Shown here: positions 1 through 6,429 of the stretch, one piece after another
How positions within the stretch are numbered: the stretch's first letter is position 1
Layout of the letters: each line of letters starts with the position of its first letter
NCBI GenBank assembly: GCA_964505325.1
Contig: CAZDHT010000177.1
Coordinates: 1 to 11,587, forward strand
Reading direction: 5' to 3'
Length of the DNA stretch: 11,587 nucleotides
Source of the DNA: CAZDHT01 sp964505325
GTDB lineage: Bacteria; Planctomycetota; PUPC01
The notes under the pieces: generated by a model
What the model saw: the letters and a program-made list of their open reading frames with translations, nothing else
The model's database searches: none
Told to the model about the DNA's origin: nothing
Program-made: the position numbers and the translations under genes

Positions 1-40
1 GCACACCCACCAACACCGCCTTCAATCTTCCGTTCCTCAT
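1..40 (-). CDS. 5' end of an exported-protein gene, cut by left window edge
   Basis: An ATG at 40-38 is preceded by AGGAGGG with an eight-base spacer, an excellent ribosome site. Only 13 codons are visible, reading MRNGRLKAVLVGV. A positively charged start followed by a hydrophobic run is what the beginning of a signal peptide or membrane anchor looks like, but too little is present to name a family. It lies 125 bases downstream of the TPR-protein gene on the same strand and could be its operon partner. The identical start occurs in the opposite orientation at the right edge, so at least two genes with this 5' end probably exist in the genome. Confidence 0.5.
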   Translation of the reverse strand, partial: MRNGRLKAVLVGV

Positions 41-55
41 CGCCTGTGCCCTCCT
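1..55. repeat. 55-bp terminal inverted repeat, left copy
   Basis: Bases 1-55 are the exact reverse complement of 11533-11587; the match fails at the very next base on both sides. On the minus strand the repeat starts with the Shine-Dalgarno AGGAGGG (55-49), followed by eight bases and an ATG at 40-38. The repeat therefore holds a ribosome site and the first codons of a gene. An exact 55-base length equals the largest default k-mer of metaSPAdes for short reads, so this may be a shared assembly-graph edge rather than a functional terminal repeat. Confidence 0.95.
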
Positions 56-165
56 GACTGAGCTTCCTGTGTCCTGCCCACTGGCTGCGAGCGGGACACC
101 TGTTCGCGTGCCTCGCCACATAATGAGTACCCGGGCTCGACTGACTTGTTACACGTCTTTGCCGG

Positions 166-1764
166 TCACTTTCCGGCGCCCAACGCCTTCAATTGGGCTT
201 CGAGAGCCTTCACCTGCCGATCCAGTTCCGCTGCCGCGCGGCTGTAGGTCTGAGCGCGGGAGCTTTCTTCCTTGAAACCCGCGTCATTCTTCTTCGCCTT
301 GGCCTCACCGGCCCGCTGGGCGAAGGTCGCAGCCAGGCGCCTGTTTCGCTCCAGTTCCGCCTGGGCGGCGCTCAGCTTCTTCTGCGTGATTCGCTTCTTC
401 AGTTCCTGCACGGCCGCTGCGAACGCCTTGTCCTTCAGTTCCTCGGGCTTGATCGCAGTCAGCAACTTCTCGGCGCCCGCGGTGGAACCAGCCCTCTCGA
501 TCCTGGTCGCGCCATCGAGGAGTTCCTTGCCCGTCAACTTGGCTGAGCGCAGAAGGTTGACGGCGCCATCGAAGTCGCGCTTGGCGGCGAGAACATCGGC
601 CAGTGCGAAGAGCAGACCGCGGTCGGCGGGCGCTTTCTTGAGGGCGGCCTGATAGACCGCCGCCGCGTCGTCGGCGCGGCCCTTGGCCCTGAGGAACCCG
701 GCGAACGCCACCGAGAGAGCCCGGTCGCCTTCAACCTTCACCAGGCCTTCGCGGTACACCCGCTCGGCCTCCGCGTCCTTGCCGAACTGCCGGAGCAGCG
801 CGGCGCGGCGCACGGCCATGCCTGCCGAGAATGGAACGGATGCGGCGACGGCCTCGGCACGAGCGAAAATGCGATCCGCAGCCTTCGCGTCGCCAGCCCT
901 CTGGAAGGCGCCCGTGAGGTTCTGGAACGCAGACGCGGCAGCAGTCTTCTGGGCGTCATCTGCAGCAACCGCCAGCATGGCTTCTGCCGCCTTCTCTGCG
1001 AGCTGGTTCTGTTTCCGACCGGCCATTACGCGGAACCGAACCTGGTGGAATCCGAAAGACGCAGCGCCCTTGGGAACCTTCCTCTCGAGCCGGGCGAACA
1101 GCGCGACGGCCTCCTTGCCATCGCCTTTGTCCAAGAGCCCGGCCAGCCGCTCGGCGCGGACCGCGGCATCGGCGCACGATTTTGCGTCCTTCGCCCGTGC
1201 CAGCGCCGCAGCGATGTCGCCCTCGGCCGCGGCAAAGCCCTTCTTAAGTGTGAGGGTCCGGTCGGCAAGCTGAAGGAACGGAGTTGGGGCTTCCATCTTC
1301 GGGCACACCTTCGCCCGGAGCACGGCCGCCACCGAGTTGAACTCGGTCTCTTTTCCGGCCTTTGCGAGCGCCGACGCGAACCCGATCCCGACGTGCCAGC
1401 AAGGTGCCAGCTCGGCCGGAGTCCTGGACAGGTCTGCCGCCGCGGCCAGCGCCCTGGCAGCGCCCGCTGCATTATTCTTGGCGACGCCCGTCCGCGCAGC
1501 CACCAGATTCGTCACACGGTCCCCGCGACGTTTCTCGTCGGTGCCCGGCTTCATCACGGGAGTGGCAGCCTTGAGCCACGCCGTGATGTCCTCGGGCTTC
1601 GCCCGCAGTGCGGCCGCCTCCGCGCGGTCCAGAGCGGCCCTCGCGGTTTGGACAGCCTTCTGCGCGTCGGCCGCCGCCGTGGCCGGTTCAGCACCCATCG
1701 CAACCGGCGCGAACAGAGCGAGAACAACCACAACCGCCGCCACCTTCTTCATCACCTTCTTCAT
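166..1764 (-). CDS. secreted tetratricopeptide-repeat protein with C-terminal coiled coil
   Basis: The product is 532 residues. I chose the ATG at 1764-1762 because GAAGGAG lies seven bases upstream and because it begins a clean signal peptide: MKKVMKKV, then a hydrophobic core, with likely cleavage after AMGA near residue 25. An in-frame ATG at 1821 lacks these features. The mature protein is Ala/Lys-rich and helical. TPR-like helix pairs are clearest at about residues 326-410 (for example AERVYREGLVKVEGD and DDAAAVYQAALKKAPADRG), and residues 460-532 form a charged coiled coil. TPR proteins are scaffolds for protein contacts, so a periplasmic or surface assembly role is an inference; no catalytic motif is visible. 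It is the last complete gene of a minus-strand set with the two small genes upstream. A short GCCGG/CCGGC hairpin (161-177) spans its stop codon. Confidence 0.75.
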   Translation of the reverse strand: MKKVMKKVAAVVVVLALFAPVAMGAEPATAAADAQKAVQTARAALDRAEAAALRAKPEDITAWLKAATPVMKPGTDEKRRGDRVTNLVAARTGVAKNNAAGAARALAAAADLSRTPAELAPCWHVGIGFASALAKAGKETEFNSVAAVLRAKVCPKMEAPTPFLQLADRTLTLKKGFAAAEGDIAAALARAKDAKSCADAAVRAERLAGLLDKGDGKEAVALFARLERKVPKGAASFGFHQVRFRVMAGRKQNQLAEKAAEAMLAVAADDAQKTAAASAFQNLTGAFQRAGDAKAADRIFARAEAVAASVPFSAGMAVRRAALLRQFGKDAEAERVYREGLVKVEGDRALSVAFAGFLRAKGRADDAAAVYQAALKKAPADRGLLFALADVLAAKRDFDGAVNLLRSAKLTGKELLDGATRIERAGSTAGAEKLLTAIKPEELKDKAFAAAVQELKKRITQKKLSAAQAELERNRRLAATFAQRAGEAKAKKNDAGFKEESSRAQTYSRAAAELDRQVKALEAQLKALGAGK

Positions 1765-1811
1765 TGCCCTACTCCTTCGTTTGTTTGGGCCTCTGCGTGG
1801 CCGACGCGTCC

Positions 1812-1826
1812 AGGAGACCATCTCCT
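1812..1826 (-). other. intercistronic hairpin
   Basis: AGGAGA and TCTCCT are perfect inverted arms around a three-base loop in the 90-base gap between the two-helix protein gene and the TPR gene. There is no T-tract, so it is not a standard terminator. It could modulate mRNA stability or be incidental. Confidence 0.2.
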
Positions 1827-1854
1827 CGGCCCGCGCGGCCCGGCGCGGAGCGCC

Positions 1855-2007
1855 CTACCTGCCGACGATCTTCAACACCAACGCGACACCTGCCGCAGCT
1901 AAGCCCAAGTACTGTGCCGCGGGTGCCGCTGCCAGCAGGCCGACCACGATCAGCACGATGGCTGTCCAGGTGAGCAACTCCTTCCACCGTCCTGCGAATT
2001 GTCTCAC
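1855..2007 (-). CDS. tiny two-helix inner-membrane protein
   Basis: The frame encodes two hydrophobic helices, LLTWTAIVLIVVGLLAAAP and a second segment ending VALVLKIVGR, joined by a short AAQYLG turn, with a basic N terminus. The product is 50 residues from the GTG at 2007-2005. I prefer this start because AAGGAGG lies nine bases upstream and the upstream lipoprotein's TGA ends one base before it. The ATG at 2016 abuts that Shine-Dalgarno with no usable spacer. A GTG at 2064 has its own AAGGAG at good spacing and would give 69 residues, but overlaps the lipoprotein gene by 56 bases. The family is not recognised; topology suggests an inner-membrane hairpin protein. It is very likely co-translated with the lipoprotein. 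Which start is used is uncertain; the stop and frame are firmer. Confidence 0.6.
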   Translation of the reverse strand: MRQFAGRWKELLTWTAIVLIVVGLLAAAPAAQYLGLAAAGVALVLKIVGR

Positions 2008-2008
2008 G

Positions 2009-2266
2009 TCAGCCATCCTCCTTCCGCGCCCGACGGCGCATCCCGCTAGCCTTTTGGTGTTCACTGCCGACTCCTTCCTGAATTCGGCTGAGGGCGTCCC
2101 ATTGAACGGCCCAGTACCGCTCGATCTGCACGGCGACCTGGCGGTCCGCGCGAGCGGCCTCGCCGGCTACCTCGGAGGCTGAATCCAGCCGCGTCGCGGT
2201 ATGGGGGACGCTGACACAACCAGCCAGCACCGCCACAAGGATCATCAGCCCAAGCGTTCTTCTCAT
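2009..2266 (-). CDS. small lipoprotein of unknown function
   Basis: The 85-residue product starts MRRTLGLMILVAVLAGC, a textbook lipoprotein signal peptide with lipobox LAGC and lipidation at Cys17. The mature part is about 68 residues, helical and charged, with a very basic tail (MRRRARKEDG). The start is supported by GGAGG six bases upstream of the ATG. It should be anchored in the inner or outer membrane facing the periplasm. It is the first gene of the operon with the two-helix membrane protein and the TPR protein. Its leader contains a bipartite element also found before the membrane-protein gene at 10705, which suggests shared control. I see no similarity to a named lipoprotein family, nor real similarity to the other lipoprotein in this window. 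Confidence 0.7.
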   Translation of the reverse strand: MRRTLGLMILVAVLAGCVSVPHTATRLDSASEVAGEAARADRQVAVQIERYWAVQWDALSRIQEGVGSEHQKASGMRRRARKEDG

Positions 2267-2280
2267 CTGGCACCTCCGCT

Positions 2281-2310
2281 AATGTGCGGCCTCATTCAAT
2301 CGGGGTTGCA
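2281..2310 (-). promoter_or_regulatory. shared leader element upstream of lipoprotein operon
   Basis: On the minus strand TGCAACCCC (2310-2302) is followed by 14 bases and GCACATT (2287-2281), then GGAGG and the lipoprotein ATG. The leader at 10753-10725 has the same two blocks with 13 bases between. On the plus strand part of the site also reads as an odd palindrome TTGCA-G-TGCAA (2306-2316). It may be an operator, an ECF-type promoter half or an mRNA leader element; the sequence alone does not decide. Confidence 0.45.
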
Positions 2311-2389
2311 GTGCAAGGCCCTTCGACGCGTTCGGCGACAGAACCTTCGGCTGGGTTGGGAGATAAGGTGCGCGAAGAATCCCGTATCG

Positions 2390-2404
2390 TGTAACCGAGT
2401 TACA
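2390..2404. promoter_or_regulatory. TGTAAC-CGA-GTTACA dyad, candidate operator
   Basis: A perfect inverted repeat of TGTAAC around a three-base centre lies in the 263-base gap between the regulator-like gene (ends 2530) and the lipoprotein operon (starts 2266). Another TGTAAC lies at 2501-2506. Such symmetry fits a dimeric DNA-binding protein. Nothing else gene-like is seen in this gap. Confidence 0.3.
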
Positions 2405-2529
2405 TTCCTGCCTGGATAGCTCGACGCGTAAATCGCCGCAGTGGCGGAGGATGGATTCGCAGGGCCGGGCATTGCTCTGGAACGAGCCTATTCGCTTCCG
2501 TGTAACCATTGGGGCGGTCTTGTCTACTG

Positions 2530-3399
2530 TCAGCGTCCGCATGTCGACGCTCTCCCGGCCATGTGCTTTCCCTTGTCGATCGGTCGCAGAATCACATCCA
2601 GAGCGAAGCCCGCCCGGTAGGCTCCGTGTCCGATTGACTCGAGGAGCCGATGGCGGGGCCCCAATCCGCACGTTGCCAGCGCGTCACGTAACCTGGTGAT
2701 GGCCGCCTTGAGCGCGGGCTGCGGCTTCCGGGGACGGATGATCTGGACGCCGGACCGTAGGCGGGGCGGCGCATCTTCGACCCGTTCAGTGACAAAATCG
2801 TCCACGGTCTCCCGGTCCAGACCGAGACTCGGGTGGCCCTCCGCGAGACCGCGGTGCGTCGGGGCCGCCGGTCGGGAATACTCGGAGTCCTCTACAACCG
2901 GCTCTTCCCCGCGTAGAGTCTTCTTCGCAAGGATGCCAAGAAGCTCCAAAAGGCGCTCTGCACCATCCAGTTCCTCGCAAGGGATCAAGTGCGCTGAACC
3001 TGAGTAAAGCACGAAGGCCCGCCGCTCTCGGATTTGCCTTCTGAACTCCTCCGTCTCCATAACCGACGCCATTGCGTCGGCCAGCGGGACATCAGGCTGG
3101 AGCACTTCGAAGACCGTGCGCAGAGGAAGCCACCGCGCGCCCCGTTTCCCGCAACGTTCGGCGAGGGAACGGAAGGTCTCCCTCTCCAGTCCAAAGCCGA
3201 GCAATACGGTCGGCGCCTTGTCCCCGACCACGTGGCCCGTGCCGGAAGGCTGGTGCGGTACGCGATTGCTCCTTTCGATGGCGCGGATGACGGCCCGCGC
3301 GGCGGCGCGGAATGCTCGCTCGGCCCTTTCTGCGGCGTCGGCGCGCCGCTTGAGTTCGGCCAGCAGCCGCATCAGTTCGCTCTTGTCGCATTCGTCCAT
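2530..3399 (-). CDS. cytoplasmic protein with possible C-terminal winged-helix segment
   Basis: The product is 289 residues with no signal peptide or membrane helix. Residues 1-45 are a charged helix, probably a coiled coil. Residues 62-160 alternate hydrophobic strands and helices (TVLLGFGLERETF, RRAFVLYSGSAHLIP) in a pattern that could be a degenerate receiver-like fold. Residues 160-215 look disordered. Residues 227-268, including ITRLRDAL and LLESIGHGAYR, resemble the end of an OmpR-type winged helix (recognition helix xxRLRxxL, then the GxGYR hairpin), with GAYR where GYR is usual. A DNA-binding regulator is thus possible, perhaps of the divergent sigma-factor operon, but this rests on short motif resemblance. 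The ATG at 3399 lacks a strong ribosome site; ATG at residue 10 is an alternative. Identity remains open. Confidence 0.6.
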   Translation of the reverse strand: MDECDKSELMRLLAELKRRADAAERAERAFRAAARAVIRAIERSNRVPHQPSGTGHVVGDKAPTVLLGFGLERETFRSLAERCGKRGARWLPLRTVFEVLQPDVPLADAMASVMETEEFRRQIRERRAFVLYSGSAHLIPCEELDGAERLLELLGILAKKTLRGEEPVVEDSEYSRPAAPTHRGLAEGHPSLGLDRETVDDFVTERVEDAPPRLRSGVQIIRPRKPQPALKAAITRLRDALATCGLGPRHRLLESIGHGAYRAGFALDVILRPIDKGKHMAGRASTCGR

Positions 3400-3702
3400 G
3401 GCTGCTCTCGCAGTCGTGGTTCCGGCCTCTGCCCCGGTCGTGTTCTCGCGTCTATGAGGTAAGCGTCACGACGACACGCGAGGGCCGTTGTTTTTTGGAA
3501 AAACTCCCGAACCAGGCCGAAGCATCGAAAACCTGCCTGGTGCGACGTGGCAACGTCCGGGCGCTCCGCCGTTGCACTTGCGAATCATCGGCCGAGTCCG
3601 GTTCGCGCTGCTCGTGCGTTCTAGTCGTTGGTGCCCACGGCGGTTACAGGAGAGACGGCCATATCCACATCGGCCGGCACACCGATTGCTGGGAAATAGG
3701 GG

Positions 3703-3731
3703 TTGAAGCGCGGGAACCCGAATTGTAAAAT
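3703..3731 (+). promoter_or_regulatory. candidate housekeeping promoter P1 for the sigma-factor operon
   Basis: TTGAAG (3703-3708) and TAAAAT (3726-3731) are separated by exactly 17 bases, close to the sigma-70 consensus, in an otherwise GC-rich region. Transcription would start near 3738 and give a leader of about 270 bases before the first gene at 4008. The dyad at 3737-3764 would then lie at the extreme 5' end of the transcript. Confidence 0.4.
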
Positions 3732-3736
3732 CTGCT

Positions 3737-3764
3737 GCAAGGCCTTGACAATCGGAGGACTTGC
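3737..3764. repeat. imperfect dyad GCAAGGCCT / AGGACTTGC
   Basis: The arms match at eight of nine positions around a ten-base centre. The left half also contains the ten-base palindrome CAAGGCCTTG. Its place immediately after candidate promoter P1 fits an operator or a 5' mRNA hairpin; a recombination or repeat-family site is another possibility. Confidence 0.35.
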
Positions 3765-3940
3765 GGTTCAATGAGCCGACATGCATGGGGTAGTCGGTCC
3801 TCGGCGACGCTGTTGTATGGCACGAGGGGTGGTTGCCACGCCTCGCTCATGCGGTTGCCTTCAACCCCGACCGGTGGCAGCATCGGGGCGCCGGCGCATC
3901 TCGCGCGCCGGTAGTCAGCCCGAGACAGCGATTCGGCTGG

Positions 3941-3969
3941 TTGTCCCGGTTCGGGTTGGGTTGTATGTT
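3941..3969 (+). promoter_or_regulatory. candidate proximal promoter P2 for the sigma-factor operon
   Basis: TTGTCC (3941-3946) and TATGTT (3964-3969) are spaced by 17 bases, giving an expected start near 3976 and a short leader containing the AAGGAGGG ribosome site at 3993-4000. The match is moderate, and the hexamers could occur by chance. Confidence 0.3.
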
Positions 3970-4007
3970 GAGTGAAAGTACGTGGACCGTATAAGGAGGG
4001 AGCAACA

Positions 4008-4457
4008 ATGGCCGACCAGATGCCGCCGCTCAGCCCCCAGGCACAGGTGCGCGCGAGCATTCTCGAGGCGATGACGGCTCGCCTGGCGCGGAGTTCGGAG
4101 ATTCTTCGGCTCACCGAATGGGGAGAGGAGGTGATTCGTCCTCTGGCCAAGGACCTACTCGAGAACACAGAGCTGCAGACACAGGTTCTTGCCAAGTGCC
4201 TCAAGAGGCGCCAGAAGGCACTTCAGGAGGATTTTTTTCTGGAGTTTGTGAGGCAGGTGACAGAAGGCACGAGCGGCGTTGGCCTCCGAGGGTATTTTGA
4301 GGCCAAAGTTGACGAGGTGCGGAAGCTCATTGCGTTTCTGGGCATTCAGACGCGGACGGTCATCTGTCTCGTGGGGATAGCGTTCAAGGAACACCTCAGA
4401 AACGCCCGGCAGCCGGTCCTGGTTCAGGAGGGGCGACATGTTAGCCGGCTTGGATGA
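4008..4457 (+). CDS. helical protein of unknown function, first gene of sigma-factor operon
   Basis: The ATG at 4008 follows AAGGAGGG with a seven-base spacer, among the best ribosome sites in the window; an earlier in-frame ATG at 3972 lacks one. The product is 149 residues, mostly charged amphipathic helix, without signal peptide, cysteine pair or recognised motif. A moderately hydrophobic segment (residues 112-128, IAFLGIQTRTVICLVGIAF) is probably buried helix. I do not recognise the family. Its 3' end overlaps the next gene by 20 bases, so the two are almost certainly co-translated and the products may interact. Position upstream of an IF-2B-like protein, a sigma factor and an anti-sigma-like protein suggests a role in the same signalling module. 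Confidence 0.75.
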   Translation: MADQMPPLSPQAQVRASILEAMTARLARSSEILRLTEWGEEVIRPLAKDLLENTELQTQVLAKCLKRRQKALQEDFFLEFVRQVTEGTSGVGLRGYFEAKVDEVRKLIAFLGIQTRTVICLVGIAFKEHLRNARQPVLVQEGRHVSRLG

Positions 4458-5817
4458 ACTGCCCCCCGCCGAACACACACTCGCAGCGGTCCGGCAGAGC
4501 CTGGGCCTTTATCTCGACGCTCGATATCCGCACGACCTCTGTTGTTTTGGGATGTCTGCGGTCACGGCCTTCTACGATGCACTGCGCGTCGCGGACGAGA
4601 CGTTGCTGCACGTGCCCTGGCACCGGTGCAGTGACGCGGGTTTTATCCCCTTGAGATTCAAGGCGGGGAAGCTGCACGGGCTGCTCACCCGAAAAAACCG
4701 TAGGATAGACAAGAACGCCCTCCGGAAGATTCTGGCCGAAGTCGTCCCGACGGCCTTTTGGAAGAATCCGCAGTTCGTGCCCAACTCCGACATAGTATTC
4801 GCGAGCATCTTCGACCAATTGCATCAGCAAATGGACTTGGAGCACACGTTCCGCAGCGAAAGCCACTGGCGGAGCCGCGCCCTGAGCGCGCCGGAGGGTG
4901 TAGATGCCGATGACCGCAACAAACTGTTGACAGACCTTCTTGACGGGGATGCCGGAAAAGCGAGGAGAAGCTGGTGGCTTACCAAGAAGGCGATGATGAC
5001 GGGGAGCACCGAATTCTGCATCGAGGTGCTTCGGGGCATCCTTCGTTGCGCGGACGACGAAGAGCTTCTGCTCGAGTATCTCGAGGGTATCATGGGGCTG
5101 GCACAATCCGTCCGCCCCCCATTCCTGGCGCTCTTGCGGCTCAGGGACATCTTCATGAGGTACACGCGTCCAAAGAGAGACCCTACTACGGGAGCATGGC
5201 AAGAGGAACATCGGGTGACAGAGAACCGCCGTGCCCTGCTTGACGATTGTGCGGCCCTGCTGGCCGGTGCGAGGCTACAACGATATACCCCGCTGAGGCA
5301 ACTGGCGCACGTCGTCTCGGACCGCTCCGTTCTATGGGGCTTTGGCTACAGTCGTCTCGTGATCGATAGCCTTCGGGAAGTGATGAAGCTGAAGAAGCAT
5401 GTTCAGCTGACCTGGGTAAAGGGCGGGCACAGGGATCCCGACATCAACGCGGCAAGAGCCCCCCGCCTGAAGCAACTACGGCGCCGGTTGATTCGCCTTG
5501 ATACGGCAGGCCGAAGCGCCGAGAAGCTTAAGCAGTGCGGGCGGCCGATCTCGATGATTCTCGCAGGGGGGCGCGTGTGTACCGCGTCAGGTATTTTCTG
5601 TGAGCGGGGGTTGCTGGAGCTTCACGCCGCTGTTCGTGAGGCGACGGGGGCAAGCGTTCCTCTGGTTGTGGTGGTCGGTACAAACAAGTTCCTCCGCGAC
5701 GAAGACATCGAGGAGGAGTACTTCAGGCTGGACAGAAAGGGCGAGCGGTTCGGTCCCGAGCTGATGCCGTACCACGAGTTCGTGCCGCTCTCCAAGGTGA
5801 GCTGTCTGATTTGCTGA
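4438..5817 (+). CDS. protein with C-terminal IF-2B (eIF2B/MtnA)-like domain
   Basis: The product is 459 residues from the ATG at 4438, which follows AGGAGGGG. It looks cytoplasmic. The first ~200 residues are mixed helix and strand and unrecognised. Residues ~215-420 follow the pattern of the IF-2B superfamily: a helical part ending in LRQLAHVVSDRSVLWGFGYS (the family's 'ILTHGYS' strand and loop at 298-305), a helix with SLREV, then ILAGG (374-378) followed by an SGIF-ERGLLELH helix, and VPLVVVVGTNKF (407-418) matching the family's 'PVYVvaptyKF' strand. Known members bind or isomerise sugar phosphates (MtnA, ribose-1,5-bisphosphate isomerase) or exchange nucleotide on eIF2. The hallmark residues are only partly kept, so a ligand-sensing role is more plausible than catalysis, but that is inference. 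It is co-translated with the preceding gene and 39 bases from the sigma-factor gene. Confidence 0.6.
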   Translation: MLAGLDELPPAEHTLAAVRQSLGLYLDARYPHDLCCFGMSAVTAFYDALRVADETLLHVPWHRCSDAGFIPLRFKAGKLHGLLTRKNRRIDKNALRKILAEVVPTAFWKNPQFVPNSDIVFASIFDQLHQQMDLEHTFRSESHWRSRALSAPEGVDADDRNKLLTDLLDGDAGKARRSWWLTKKAMMTGSTEFCIEVLRGILRCADDEELLLEYLEGIMGLAQSVRPPFLALLRLRDIFMRYTRPKRDPTTGAWQEEHRVTENRRALLDDCAALLAGARLQRYTPLRQLAHVVSDRSVLWGFGYSRLVIDSLREVMKLKKHVQLTWVKGGHRDPDINAARAPRLKQLRRRLIRLDTAGRSAEKLKQCGRPISMILAGGRVCTASGIFCERGLLELHAAVREATGASVPLVVVVGTNKFLRDEDIEEEYFRLDRKGERFGPELMPYHEFVPLSKVSCLIC

Positions 5818-5856
5818 GGGCGGCGGTGAGCGGGCGCCAGTTCGGGGGAAAGTCGT

Positions 5857-6399
5857 TTGTGCCTGTGTTTTGGAAACCGGGTTCGAGCAGGCGACAGGGC
5901 GACATTCGATGCGTTGTGCTCCAGATGGTGCGGCCCTTTGGTCGTGTTCTTGAGGAAGAAGGGGGCGAGAGGACAGGAGGCCGAGGACCTAGCACAGGAT
6001 ACTTGGGAGGAACTCCTGAGACGGTGCCAGTGCTTTCGGGGTAATACCGAGAACGAGTTCGAAGCCTGGCTCTTTGAACGGGCAGGAAAGCGGCTGTTGA
6101 GCAAGAGACGAACAGAGAGCAGACGGCGCTCCCTTCTTGATAACGTGCTCCGCCAGGGTCGTCCCCCGGGCGTGAGCAGCCTGTCCGAGGAAGAGCTCTC
6201 TGTGCTGCTCGCCGACCTCAGGGCTTTGAGGGATAAGGGAAGGTTCATGGGCAGGGACGTGGAGGCGTTGATCGGCCGGCTGGAGGGGAGGGCCGAAGAC
6301 GATGCCGCAAGAACCATCGGGTTCTCTACGCCTGAAGAAGTCGATAAGGCCGTGAAGCAGGCGTGGCGCCGATATCGGAAACTCATCAGGGAAGCCTGA
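5857..6399 (+). CDS. ECF-type RNA polymerase sigma factor
   Basis: The 180-residue product has the ECF layout. Region 2 covers residues ~10-90: RAGDRATFDAL at the start, EAEDLAQDTWEELLRR (41-56) as the core-binding helix, and EFEAWLFERAGKRLL (67-81) in the place of the promoter-melting part. Region 4 is at ~113-178, with DVEALIGRLEGRAEDDAA and VDKAVKQAWRRYRKLI in place of the usual helix-turn-helix; it is clearly diverged from the common consensus. The start is a TTG at 5857: an in-frame TGA at 5827 rules out an upstream extension, there is no ATG or GTG near the family's normal N terminus, and GGGGGAA lies just upstream. It should direct RNA polymerase to a specific promoter set and is presumably held in check by the next gene's product. 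The divergent region 4 suggests an unusual ECF group. Confidence 0.8.
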   Translation: MCLCFGNRVRAGDRATFDALCSRWCGPLVVFLRKKGARGQEAEDLAQDTWEELLRRCQCFRGNTENEFEAWLFERAGKRLLSKRRTESRRRSLLDNVLRQGRPPGVSSLSEEELSVLLADLRALRDKGRFMGRDVEALIGRLEGRAEDDAARTIGFSTPEEVDKAVKQAWRRYRKLIREA

Positions 6400-6429
6400 G
6401 GGATTTCAGCGGGGAGAGGAGTAAGGAAG

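Larger units (their letters stand above)
3400..4007. other. divergent intergenic region of about 600 bases
   Basis: This stretch separates the minus-strand regulator-like gene from the plus-strand sigma-factor operon. I see no convincing gene: the open frames have poor composition and no good ribosome sites. A 47-codon frame at 3771-3914 has GGAGG twelve bases upstream, which is too distant to convince. It holds an AT-rich hairpin at 3490-3504 (GTTTTT/AAAAAC), two candidate promoters and a dyad, listed separately. Confidence 0.6.

Noticed and set aside
3771..3914. 47-codon small gene within the divergent intergenic region
   Set aside because: The only ribosome-like site is twelve bases from the ATG, and the peptide has no pattern suggesting selection.
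5622..6386. 254-codon minus-strand open frame opposite the sigma factor
   Set aside because: Ser/Arg/Leu-rich shadow of the IF-2B-like and sigma-factor genes, which have recognisable motifs and ribosome sites.
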